Shown one piece after another: positions 1 through 10,953 of a stretch of 64,000 nucleotides of DNA. The notes under the pieces were generated by a model that made no database searches, was not told the origin of the DNA, and saw only the letters and a program-made list of their open reading frames with translations. The stretch comes from Triangularia verruculosa (taxonomy: Eukaryota > Ascomycota > Sordariomycetes > Sordariales > Podosporaceae). The DNA lies in contig MU863875.1 in the NCBI GenBank assembly GCA_033296885.1, forward strand, positions 186,001-250,000, given 5' to 3'. The position numbers were made by a program, and so were the translations under genes. The stretch's first letter is position 1, and every line of letters starts with the position of its first letter.

Positions 1-1417
1 CCCTCGACTCAAGTCAATTGAGCTGTATCACTGGAAGGATGATCCGGTGATGCGCGACATGGGAAGCAATCTCCGCTGGCGGTACCCTGAACAGCTTTTT
101 GAGGTTTTGGAGATGTCAGGGACAAGGCTGACCGAGTGGCGCTGGAACCGTCGGTTCTCGGAACATGCCTACGACTGGGCTGTGATCAAATCGCTTCATC
201 AAAATCAGCTTTCTGGCTTGAAGAAGCTTACTTTTCTCAACTACCAACTGCCCTCTCTCGAAGCAACATCAAGGGATGACGAGGCTGAGGTGCTTGAGCG
301 GGACAACCAGTTCATCAAGGGCACCGCCGACGCCATCTCTGCTCTACCAGACCTAGAGCACATTGTGTTTGAGTACTCTAATGCAGTCGACGACCGGCTT
401 CTATCAATGTTGCCCAAGAACCTCAAAGCTCTCGACATGATCAACTGCTGCGAAGTTACCGACGATGACTTTGTTATTTTCCTCTTAACGCATGGTCACC
501 ACCTTGAGAGCTTGACTCTCCGCCACAACCGCGCCCTGTCTCTTTCTTGGCTCACCATCCTCGGGTCAGCCTGTCCCAACCTCAAGCATTTGCACATGGA
601 CTACAAAATCATCGCCCAAATAGAGCTTGGATATCGAAACATCAACCCCACTTGCGATGTCCTTGAACGCTTCGAAAATCCCCCAATCTGGCCTACCACA
701 CTCACTAGTCTCGAGCTCAAAGACTTCAAGCATTGGACAGCCGAAGTGGCCGATGTCTTCTTCCAATCCCTCGTCGAGAGCGCTCCCACCTTGCTCAAGC
801 TGAGGGAGATCGATCTCAAGGTCATGCTCGACGTGCCTTACCAGCAGCGCTCGGATTTCAGGGACAAGTGGAGTAACACCCTCAAGAAGGTTTTCCTGAG
901 AGATGATTTCAACGACGTCACTGGCATCACTTCTCTTCGCCCATTGCCTCCTCCTCCTCCTGTTGACACACCGCCAGTCCCAACATCGGCCAAGAAATCT
1001 CGCAAGACGCGGGAGAAGGATAGTCCGTCGAGAAGAAGCAGCAGGATCGCGGAGCAGTATTCCAATCCTTCGAGTCGGGCTAGTAGTGTTGGTCGGGATT
1101 TGAGAGGGAGCGGTGCTGGTTTTTCGTATGCGGAGCCGGATACGGATGATGATGACCTTATGCCGGATGACAACGAGGAGGAAGAGAAGAAGGTGGAGGA
1201 GATGGAGGTGGAGGAAAAGGAAGAGGAAAAGCCAGTGGAGTTATTCAGGCATGGCATGTGCGACAAGGTGGAAGTTGTGCTGGACAATGGGAAGCCGGTG
1301 GTGGTGCCGTATAGCATGAATGATTTTGTGGATGAGGCCGGGAGTGAAGGTGACGACGATAGTGATGAGGATTGGGACGGGGATGATGGCGGGGAGGATG
1401 AGGGGTATGCTTGGTGA
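1..1417 (+). CDS. LRR/F-box-like protein, 5' end outside the window
   Basis: The reading frame is open from base 2, so the true start lies upstream; the first in-window ATG (position 50) is internal. At least 471 codons are visible, ending in TGA at 1415-1417. The N-terminal two thirds show irregular leucine-rich repeats (LKSIELYHW, LKKLTFLNYQLPSL, LESLTLRHNRALSL, CPNLKHLHMDY), the layout common in fungal F-box/LRR proteins. The F-box itself would be upstream and cannot be seen. A proline run (six P) and basic Ser/Arg stretch follow, then a very acidic tail of D/E runs enclosing a short ordered-looking segment (VEVVLDNGKPVVVPYSMNDF). F-box/LRR proteins recruit substrates to SCF ubiquitin ligases; that role is inferred from the repeats only. 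No intron is evident in the visible part. Confidence 0.7.
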   Translation, partial: PRLKSIELYHWKDDPVMRDMGSNLRWRYPEQLFEVLEMSGTRLTEWRWNRRFSEHAYDWAVIKSLHQNQLSGLKKLTFLNYQLPSLEATSRDDEAEVLERDNQFIKGTADAISALPDLEHIVFEYSNAVDDRLLSMLPKNLKALDMINCCEVTDDDFVIFLLTHGHHLESLTLRHNRALSLSWLTILGSACPNLKHLHMDYKIIAQIELGYRNINPTCDVLERFENPPIWPTTLTSLELKDFKHWTAEVADVFFQSLVESAPTLLKLREIDLKVMLDVPYQQRSDFRDKWSNTLKKVFLRDDFNDVTGITSLRPLPPPPPVDTPPVPTSAKKSRKTREKDSPSRRSSRIAEQYSNPSSRASSVGRDLRGSGAGFSYAEPDTDDDDLMPDDNEEEEKKVEEMEVEEKEEEKPVELFRHGMCDKVEVVLDNGKPVVVPYSMNDFVDEAGSEGDDDSDEDWDGDDGGEDEGYAW

Positions 1418-4400
1418 TTTTGGACCTGTTGATTGCGTTGGCTGGCACAAAAACTGGCGACAAGGGATTGGGCGTTTTTCACTGCTATGGTGCAGATGGG
1501 CTGGCTCACTATTGGCGAAGATAATTGGTTTCCTTGGTGACCTCCTAGGCCTTTGAGCCACAGGCATATGGGATGGCGCATAATGAGGGGCTGATTCAGG
1601 TACCCGGGACCTTTGGTATGCACGCTGACTGGCATCTGTCCTTGGGGGGGCCTTAAGCTATAGTTTAGTCTTTTCTGTTTTTCTTTTTTTGTCTTCTTTT
1701 CCTTGCTGTGTTCCTCTTTCTTCTGTTTCATGGTGGTGTTTGCTTGTGTTTCTTCGCATGTTTAAACCGGCGTTGGTGGACGTGACGACTCGGAACTTGA
1801 CGAGTCGGTCGGTATGGTGCTGGACAAATGGATGGCGCCGAGTGGTGTTGACTTGATTGCTTTGGCTGTTGCTTATATGCATACTTATACACGTTTTGTC
1901 AAGGAGAGGCGTACAATGGTTGGGAGGGGTTGCCCTGTTATGGGAGATGACGCTACAGAGACAATTACAGAGGGACTTGGGAAGGGGAGACAGTACATAC
2001 ATACCATATAGAGGAGGATGGGGAGATGGACACGCATCTGGGGGGGTTGGGTGGTGATATATGTTGAGTTATGAATAGGTATGTTAATTTAGGGGTGGTA
2101 AATGGAAATAATTTGCAGTGTGAAGTGGGATTTGATGTGTGACATGATTTCCGATGGTGTGGCAATTGAGCTTTCTGCTCAGTTGATGATTGGTGTTTGA
2201 TGTGTCTCGGTCTGTTCTTTCCTTGAGTGTGACACTTGTAAGCCGGGACTAAAACTTTCTTTAGCTCTCTGCACACTTGATGTCGATGTTTTACAACACC
2301 GATTTCATAACTTCCATGAATTGTACCAGGTTGCTTGCTTCTTACCTGTGGTTCGTTTCAGGCTTCAACCTATGCTATTCCATTATTCCATTCGAAGACA
2401 TGTCAGACTCAGGTTCTCATTTAAAGAATATGTTGGACAATTTATGGTAACATAAAACATTTGGTGAGATGTGGGGGAATAATAGGTACCAACTAAGTAT
2501 TGGGTTTGAGCCACGCCAATTTGACACAGAGATATATTTTGCGGCGAGGGACATAGAATGGATTGTGTCAGTCGTTCAGTATCCAATGGCTGCTGTTTGA
2601 AGTGACCGGCTTGAGCATGCCGAAGGCAACAGGGCAACTTTCGACAGTGCCGGAGTAGAGAGTAAACCTCTGGCAACCAGTCTTGCACAGTTATGACCAA
2701 TGCGGGCCGTTCCGGATCATTGAAGACGAAGACGAGAAATACCTGGTTTGACGAAATCTCAGCAACTTTGCTTCAAGTCTAACGTGATCGACATCAACCA
2801 CAGCATCAATGAGCGGTGGATCACAACAGTACCAGAAGAGCCTACTCACGGCGCGTTTTTGGCTGTGGATTGGAAAGAGATCCTACCTCCAGCTGGGACT
2901 GATGTGACTGTTTTTCAACCGATAGGCTGTTCAGAAACCGTGCCACCTCGAGGTATCAGCATGGAAGGTCTTTGGCATATATCTGAACAACTACACAATA
3001 CCCCAGTTGGTGCAGCTCATAGTTCTCAAAATAGATTCCTGATTCTGTCTGGATAGGTAGGGGCACGAATGGGTGTCAGAGGCAGATCATTATGGACTCC
3101 ATGGGTTTCATGTCCAGCCTGGTACCGTTGTCGGGTGATACAATTTCACACAGCCCCGTCTCCAATGTAATTCAATATAAACGATGCTTTATTTTCTTAA
3201 ATTCTCGTATTGCCGCTTGTTGGCTCATGTTTGAGTTCACCAGGTTGAAGGCTTCAGCGCTGTTTGTACGAAAGCGCATATGGGCAAGGATCCATTGAAG
3301 ACAAAAATGAGAAGGCCCCAATATATTCTGTCCATCTGTCATCACTGTGGCACAACGATGGAAGGCCTTTGGCACGGTTTACACCCCTTGCCTCAGAAGC
3401 TTCATTGCCCCCGTTAAGCCCGAGGTAAGCCAGGCTCACCACCTCACCTCATGCAACAGGTAGAACATGAAAACAAAGTCAAATTATGCCTTGACATGAC
3501 TACCTTCAGCCTATCATGTTGCCTTTCTCGACAGCCACCGTCCGTGGTTGATTTGTTTGATTTTTATCTCGGGCAAGGCGAGGCTAGATTTCGGGCCGTT
3601 GAAGGCGCACTAACACAAGCCATCTCACTAACACACATTTAAGCCGCCGAGGCGATCAAGCCTGACATAAATCATTGAAATATGTTCTAGTTCAAGAAAT
3701 CTACTGAGGCGCTGGTGTTTTCTCTCAGAAACAAGCTTTGGCGGGATGGGACGTCGAGCTCCATGAAAGAGACTTGATTGCCAACACCGCTTCCACGATG
3801 CACCTTTGCAAGTTCATCCAGCTTCCAGACTGGCGGTATTCCTGTAAATGTCTGCCATCTGATCATGGCCCATTCAATCTCGATGAGTGACTGCTGGATC
3901 ATGACTTAACCATCGAAACATCGCGCTGATGGCCGGCCTGGGGTAACGCTCGTGGCCCTCCGCGATCGTCAAGAAGTCGAAGGCCCGATCACCGCAAGAA
4001 GTACTCATTCCTCAGCTGAGTATTCTTTGTGAACTATTCAGATACAATCCACCGCTAAACTTTCATTGAGTTTTCTCGAGTTCACCTGTCATTTGATCCT
4101 TCTTCGAGGTTGAATGCCGGCAGTTGGCCAAGCAGATTCTGATGCACCAAGGCTACCACCACTCAAACCTACATCTCTTGAGCTATCTCAAACTACTCCC
4201 GTGACATGAGGTCTGATCCTGCAATTGAACTACATCTCTCACAAAATACCCAGATGTTACACATATTCTCCTCCCCTTTGCAGTCCCCTCATTGCTGCCA
4301 ATGACAGCCGGCAGGCGCTAACAAGGCGTCTTGACACCTACCTCTCTGCCTTGGACCGCCACAAAGAATATTTAACACAATAACTCCATCCTTCTTTCTC

Positions 4401-5542
4401 CCAATCTGAGGCCGAAAGACGATACTCGGGCCCGATCGCCATTGATCCCTCTTTTTTTCATCATTTCAAAGAGCGGAACCGAGTCATCGTCGTGGTTTTG
4501 ACCGGGCACCAAGACAAAGTTCAGGGATCCCCTTTACAGGTGCCCCGCAGGATTTGGTAGCGCCTAGTCTTCACACAGCCCTGGCTTTCACAGCCCGTCC
4601 CCCTAATTCTCTGTGATTTTGGTCATATTCAATCAAGCTGTCGTCAAATCGGCTGTGTCGGAGAGGTTGGCCAGGGCTGTTAACAGGGTACATGCACCTC
4701 GTGCAAAACCCCGCCGACATACAAGTACCCTGCTACCGCGACACGCCGCTAACCATTTCAGTGAGCAGAGCACGGTGTTCGGCCCCACGACTCGCGACGG
4801 TTTTTTGAGTGGCACAATCGCGAAGTTGTAGAATCTCTCTTTTGCCTCGTTAAGTCGGCCATTCGCTTATCAGGTACGCGTTCCTTTCCTCTCTGTGTCT
4901 CACTCCCCATCCATGCCCATGGCCCCTGTTTTTGATGCATGTTTGATTTGTACACGAGTTCCCGGCCAAGTAAACGGGGTTCTGTGCCAGTGCAGCGCAA
5001 GGCTGTCTGGCTCTGGGATTGCTCAAAAGATTCACAGCCCATCACCATCATTTTTCTTGGTGTTTTGAGCACTTCATAGCCTAGGCAAGCGCCACGCACC
5101 AGCGCCGAACACATGTGTACACACACTGTTGACGGCATTTTCCCCACATTTTCTAATGGTCAGCCTGCCAGTGCTTCCCACACGCCGCGGGAAGCAGAAG
5201 CTCAATCTTGCAATTTCAATCATTTCATTTTTTTCAATTGATATTGTTCACGACTACTATCCCTTGTAATTCTTATTCACATCATCCTCCTACCCTATAT
5301 CCTTCCACCGGGCCCAGTCAAGTCTTATCAGAGCTACCAGGCACGCCTTCTCCAATTAGGCTGGGAAGCTACGATACTGCAGCCTTCTCTCATCTTTTCA
5401 TCCATCAGTGTTCATCAACGCTACATTGATTCTCACCCTGGGCCGGCGCCAATCTTTATCGTGTTCATCAAAGGGGCTTTCACCCGACAGTCTTTTGATC
5501 CATTTCACCCTCCTTTCGGCCCGCTGATGCTATATAACAGCG
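1418..5542. other. 4.1 kb intergenic region, no supported gene
   Basis: This holds the 3' flank of the LRR gene and the upstream region and leader of SUZ12. Only short ORFs occur, mostly without ATG or coding character. One self-contained ATG ORF of 71 codons lies on the minus strand at 3687-3902, preceded by an in-frame stop; it matches nothing I recognise. The last 350 bases before SUZ12 are pyrimidine-rich on the plus strand, as fungal leaders often are. A TATATAA at 5531 sits only 12 bases before the SUZ12 ATG and is therefore leader, not a TATA box. Confidence 0.6.
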
Positions 5543-7943
5543 ATGACGACTATAAAACCTCGCGCCCGTGGCCTTCCGTACTTGCATCGGAATTGGAAGA
5601 AGGCTCTCGACGACCACATCCAAATGGGCAACAAGGCCTCCTCGGAATCGCGCGACTCGGTTGACAGGCTCACCGACCAGCCTGACACCACCCAACGCGC
5701 CGTTAAACGTCGCCGCATCCAGAGTGACCATGATGTCTTCCCGCTCTACGAAGACTACAGCAACTCCAAGCGTGGCCTTCGGATTGAAGTGCTCAAGGTC
5801 AGCCACAAGGATGCTCCACGGGTTAAGAACGGGATCATGAACGGCCTTGTACCACCAAATGTCAAAGACGTCTCACAAGTCAAGGCTCGATGCAAGCTCA
5901 CCATCACCGGCTATCAAGGCGACCATCCCGTCGTCCTCCATGTGGACAGTCAGGTTTGTGACATCAAGGTCTTCAAGAACCCCGCTGGCCAATCACCGAT
6001 GGCGCGTTTTTATGCCATCAAGCCGTTTCACATTCCAGAAGAGAAAATCCTTCTCGAACGCGACGACGACGCCGTGTTTGGCCTAGCCAACACATATTCG
6101 GTGCTGATTGAGCTTCAGTCTGCTGGCGACCCTAACTGGCCACCACGTGATCTCGTCACCGTCAGCGATGAGGACCTCCTCTACAGCAATAACAGTGGCG
6201 GGCTGCCACCACGGCAATGGATGCTCAGCGCCAGCATTGCCGACATCTTCAACAAGAACCACCGCAAAACGATGCGGCTTAGAGTCAAAAAACATATCAG
6301 CCATGAAATCGCCACAAACTTTATTATGGATGTGGATGTGCGATGGTTGACGGCCATCTCCACCCAGAAGACTATGAGGGAGCAGACCAAGGATATTCTT
6401 CCTTGTATCACGGCGTTTGACCCGGATGGTCACAACAAGGCCGTGGTAAACGGAGTTGTCAACGGTGTGATGGGCATCAATGGAGTCAATGCTATAAACG
6501 GGGCCAATGGACGCCTTACACCGGCTGTAAATGGTGAGCTCAATGGACAGGTCAATGGCGGCTCACTTCCCGACACTCCGGACGAGCTCATGCCCGATGG
6601 GGATACCACACCCAACAGGTCAAGACGGACGAAACAAAACGTCAACTACAATGTCAGGCAGATGTGGAACACAGCAGTCGGGAAGGAGACCAAGAAGCGG
6701 AGGAAGTTTGGCGAGGCGGTAGAAAATGGTGCTAATCAACAGGTTGACGAGCACATCATCACCTACCTCCTGCCTCCAGAACAGGTGCAGATGGAGAAGC
6801 TCAACTGCATCATCTGCGCAGCGGAAAACGACAGTTTAACTCATCTCCGGGCACACTACCAGAGCCATCCGCAGTACGTGTTCAGCTTTGAATTTCGACC
6901 CAAGTTGGGTTGCTGCGTCACGGTCAAGCCGAACAGCGAAAACCCGGGCAGTCCGCTCAGGCCAAAGGTGTACCAGCTTGGCTTGCCGGTGCAACCGCTG
7001 GACGTGGAGAAGTATGTCAATGGGGATGAGAGCTGGATTTTGGAGAGGCTGGGACCGGACAACGATAGGGACGTTGTGAATAATGGGAAGCCAGCGAGGC
7101 CGCAGCCGGTAAGTTTTTGATAACCTTCGCCATGACACGCGTTTTCTATCACCTTGATCCCCCGCATCATCTCCGTCACAAAATCCGAATCACGGCAAGA
7201 AAAGTTGCTGACATGGACAGAAACCTGCACCCAAAAAGCCCACCAAACCAGTCGTGCTGGTCCCCAAGACCAAGCAGCCCCTCTTTGACCCCTACAGCAA
7301 AGTACCTCTGGAGCCCGGCACACCAGTCCCCCAATACCCAATAGATGACGCCTGGCTCTTGCTCAAGCACCGCGAAGCTCTGCAAGACTTTATTGATCTC
7401 AACGAGGAGGAGAAAGAATACCTCCAAGAATGGGATGCGTTCATTCTCAAAAAGCACATCTCTTCGCAGCAATACCTGCCAAGAGCGTTCCTGCAGTTTG
7501 TCAGGGAGAAGGCGCTGTGGCTGGTGGAGAAGCAGGCAAGGGCAGAGGAGTTCAGCAAGCATGTCAGCACGCTGCTGGCGAGGAGGGTGCTGGGTGAGAA
7601 TGAAATCATCGAGTCCACTACCTTGCTGAACGAGGCTCGTGATAAGATGGCGAAGGGTGGGAATGGGGCGGTGAATGGGGATGGAGGCAAGGGAGAGAAG
7701 AAGGTAAAGAAGCACAGGGGGCAGGTCTGTGCTGGGTGTGAAGAGCCAGTGCCGGTTAGCGAGATGGCTATTTGTATGAACAAGGTATGTTTCTGCACTT
7801 TTTTTTTTTTTTGAGTGAACAAACACAGTTACTAACATGAGACAAAAAAGCAATGCAAAAACCGGCTGTGGCATGTTTCCTGCACGGAGGAGAAGCAAGA
7901 AGCGAAGAAGAGGAAGTGGAAGTGCAAGGACTGCCGGGGTTAG
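5543..7943 (+). CDS. suz12: Polycomb PRC2 subunit SUZ12 (VEFS-box protein)
   Basis: Exons 5543-7108, 7221-7784 and 7851-7943 join to 740 residues; introns are 7109-7220 (gtaagt, phase 0) and 7785-7850 (gtatgt, phase 0). SUZ12 is the scaffold that, with the EZH2-type methyltransferase and EED, deposits H3K27me3 for facultative heterochromatin. Visible in order: an N-terminal LPYLHRNW motif shared by fungal SUZ12 proteins, a Val-Asn-Gly-rich low-complexity linker (about 299-342), a C2H2 zinc finger (CIIC at 422-425, H about 437 and 442), the VEFS box (about 565-665, with QEWDAFILKKH and LLARRVLGENEI), and a Cys/His cluster with PHD-finger spacing at 692-738. The start ATG at 5543 gives the conserved N-terminus. 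It is convergent with the oxoglutarate dehydrogenase gene 3 kb downstream. Confidence 0.93.
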
Positions 7944-8827
7944 GCATCTATTCTTAATCAGCCAATCGATGTGGAAGAGGGAAGATTCGGGGTGATAATA
8001 GGGGTGGGCATTGCTTGAGCGGTGGGGGATTGTTTTTTGTTACAGACCTGCGCGTTTGCATTTGCATGGGAAGGGAAGGGAAGGGGGGAGAGAGGGGGGT
8101 GTTTTATATATGTGTTTTTTTGCCTATGGGGTAGTCGACGTTGCTGATAAAGCCTTTGCTTGATAAAAAACTGGATGAAAAAATGGGAGGGGAGGGAAAG
8201 GGGGAAAAGGAGGGTAAGGGGTGTTAAAGGGGAAGGGAAGGCGGGGGGGATATATGTAACTTGTGTGTGTAATAGATCTCAACTGAGGGGATGGCTGGCT
8301 GAAGCAGAGAAATACTGTGTATTAACTGCGGTGGGAGATGACGTGTCCGGGGGAGGGAGGAGGGGATAGCAAGATAGGTAAGATAATATAGCGTGGTTTG
8401 GTTGCGGTCAATCTACCTAAAGTAAAGAAAAGTATTTCGCATGAGAAGAGACTGCTGGGGGTGAGTAAAGAGAGGACTGGAGCTTGGATGATATCAGGTA
8501 GGTTTAGGCTTTCTAGGGAGATTGAAACAAGATATAAGGACTGGAAACAATGCCCGACTAGGTAGGTGAGGTAACTACCTGGCCGACTTACCTCAGAGAG
8601 AGAGGGGGGAGAGGGAAAAGAAGTAGGAAACTGATATTTGGGGGGGAGGCCATGGAGATAAGGGGGTAAAATGCGGGGGATGTTGGACTCCGGATCTGTT
8701 TGACTTACCCTTACTTATACCACGAAGGATTACGCCGTAGGTACACAGCCCTTTATCGAAATTGCATGTTTTCGGCAGCAGCGGAAGTCTCCCTTTTCAT
8801 TTTTCTTCTCTCTTTTTCTGTTCTAGG

Positions 8828-8857
8828 TTAGGGTAGGGTAGGGTAGGGTAGGGTAGG
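8828..8857 (+). repeat. Telomere-like (GGGTA)n tract
   Basis: TTA followed by five GGGTA units and GG. The first unit reads TTAGGG, the usual filamentous-ascomycete telomere repeat, but later units are one T short. A GTACCTAGG palindrome region follows at 8871-8883. Confidence 0.85.
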
Positions 8858-8952
8858 CACTTATTACCTGCCTACCTAGGTACCCACCTTACCCAATTCT
8901 ACGACTACTTAGTGGCTACTACTGCTCACTCTTTCACCCTTTCACCATATCT

Positions 8953-8983
8953 CACCTTTTCACTTTTTCACTTTTTCACTTTA
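8953..8983 (+). repeat. Short CACTTTTT tandem repeat
   Basis: Three to four near-exact copies of an 8-base unit, pyrimidine-only apart from one A per unit. Confidence 0.75.
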
Positions 8984-9096
8984 CATTGCAACCATCATCA
9001 GTTGATGAGAGAATTTCAGCCTTGGGGCTATCTACCAGGTGCCGTGGGTATTATCCCGCGATTATTTATAAGTAGGTATTTGATCATATTATGTAC

Positions 9097-9124
9097 AGAA
9101 AGAAAGAAAGAAAGAAAGAAAGAA
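9097..9124 (+). repeat. (AGAA)7 microsatellite
   Basis: Seven exact tetranucleotide copies in the suz12/oxoglutarate dehydrogenase spacer. Confidence 0.9.
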
Positions 9125-10773
9125 CAAGTCACTTCTTTGGGAAAATTCGTAAAATGAAAAGGGGGAAAGTGTGAGATGTCCGCCCGGGAAAAGAACCGTA
9201 TGGTAACTGATGGCTAGTTTCTGATAGACGGGGGATGACGGGGGTTAGGCTGGCTTTCTAGGTACCTATACATTTGGGAATGCTCACGACCTTATTGGGG
9301 GGGGTTGGCACCGAAGTGGGTTTGTGTGCCCTGGCTGTTCCATCTTGAGAGGAGGTTAGACTGGGTTGTAAGTTCCAATGTGTAATAACCCGCATTGTGG
9401 AGGCCGGTCTCGGTCAAGTCGAGAAAATATATATAGATATTAGAAGGGGGAAAATTGGAAGTTATTTGCTGGTTGAAAGGAAGTTGGTGAAATGATTCCG
9501 GGTTGGGAAGGGTGGGGGGGATGACTTATGGTGCATAACGATAAGGTAGTTCGAGATTCGTTTGTGTGATGTGATGTGGTTATGTTTGATGATATGGGCT
9601 ATGAGGAGGTGAGGGACGGATCAGGAGTTTTGCAAGCTTGGTGAAATATGGCTGGGTGTGTGAGTTGGGACTGGTGAGATTGGGTATGTATATATAGGTA
9701 TATGTACCATGGAGTCGGGCGTTAAGAGAATGGGGATTGTCTAGTGTGATCGGTGGCTGATGAACTCGTTGGAGGAAAATTTCTTGAAGATGAATGTGCG
9801 TTTAATTCTCAAATGTAGCTGATATATATACAGGCCGAGACGCTGAGTGCTTCTGGTATCATTACGTGTTTCTGATCTAGGATGGTGGGGCTAGCTTTTG
9901 AAGCGACAAGGACGATGTTGAGCGCAGGGTACCTAGTCAAGAATACCGTACTGAAGTTCCTATGAAGCCATTACTTGAATATGAACTTGTCCACCCCATC
10001 ACTTGTCATGCTAGATGCCAGAGTAGTGTTGAGCTGAATTGTGCTCATAGCCAAGGGTCAGGCATGTGGGGAGTTAGAGAGTGTGTCGTGAAGAGATGAG
10101 GGTTAGGGTACATCAGAAAACACCCTCCAGAAATATCCAGTTGTGGGATGGAAATGTTCTACGTATTGAGAATGAGGCTGTCAAACCAACAAGATTTATT
10201 ATACAGTCATTCATGATTCAGGATATCAAAAAAGACCTCGTCTCTTCCCGTCCCGCTGCCCTAATAGCCGATAATAACCATCCAAACATTTCCACCAAAC
10301 TCCTTCCAGAAGAACTGCAACCTTCTCATCCGGCTCCATCAAAACCCAACCAACCACCACCATAACTTCTCCCATTCCTGCCCCCTTATTCACTTAGCCA
10401 TACCTCTCCCACCTTCCCTCCCCAAATCAAGGCAAGAATCAACTCAACAAATACACAACCCCCTTATATTTTTTCAGTACCATAACTGTAACGGTCATCA
10501 TCGTCAGATATTCAATTGTGTACAACAACACTAACCCAACCCTTCCTTCCATCCCTGAATCCCTTCTAATTCAACAACCCAATCATCACCATCATCCAGT
10601 TAGTAGTACACAATCCCTTTCCCTTTCCTCCGTAGAAACAACAAACCAAAAGCTATGATGTAGAAACAAAGGAGAAAAAAAAATACAACAATATTATTTT
10701 TTAAAAGCACATTCCCCCCCGCCTTTCCCTACCCCATGCATTTTGCCCTGTTCACGGCCTTCGTTGTTTGTCT

Positions 10774-10801
10774 TGTGTGTTGTGTGTGTGTGTGTGTGTG
10801 T
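10774..10801 (+). repeat. (TG)n microsatellite
   Basis: A run of TG dinucleotides with one interruption, about 150 bases beyond the stop codon of the oxoglutarate dehydrogenase gene. Confidence 0.9.
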
Positions 10802-10953
10802 ACTCGTCATTCAAACCAATGATTCGAATTCAAGAGTGACACTTTCAAAAAGAAAAAGCTTTATACATGTACATTAGGGAAACCGTAGTTTTCACCTCTC
10901 TCTCTCTGCTTCAACCCCCCACCTGAACTTTCACACACCCCCTAAAAACAGAC

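Larger units (their letters stand above)
7944..10953. other. 3 kb convergent spacer rich in simple repeats, no supported gene
   Basis: The region lies between the 3' ends of suz12 and the oxoglutarate dehydrogenase gene. It is purine-rich on the plus strand to about 8700, then carries several tandem repeats and repeated CTACCTAGGTAG-like words (8550-8590, 8871-8883, 9258-9266, about 9928). The only ORF near 100 codons (10081-10365) lacks coding character. I see no gene or RNA in it. Confidence 0.6.

Noticed and set aside
838..1731. 297-codon minus-strand frame
   Set aside because: Antisense to the acidic D/E codons of the LRR gene; it reads as Ser/Pro repeats and crosses the gene end without a motif.
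2700..3380. Possible diverged duplicate with words GGATCATTGAAGAC and GGAAGGTCTTTGGCA
   Set aside because: The paired words (2715/3289 and 2964/3360) have different spacing and no alignment extends beyond about 26 bases; probably chance.
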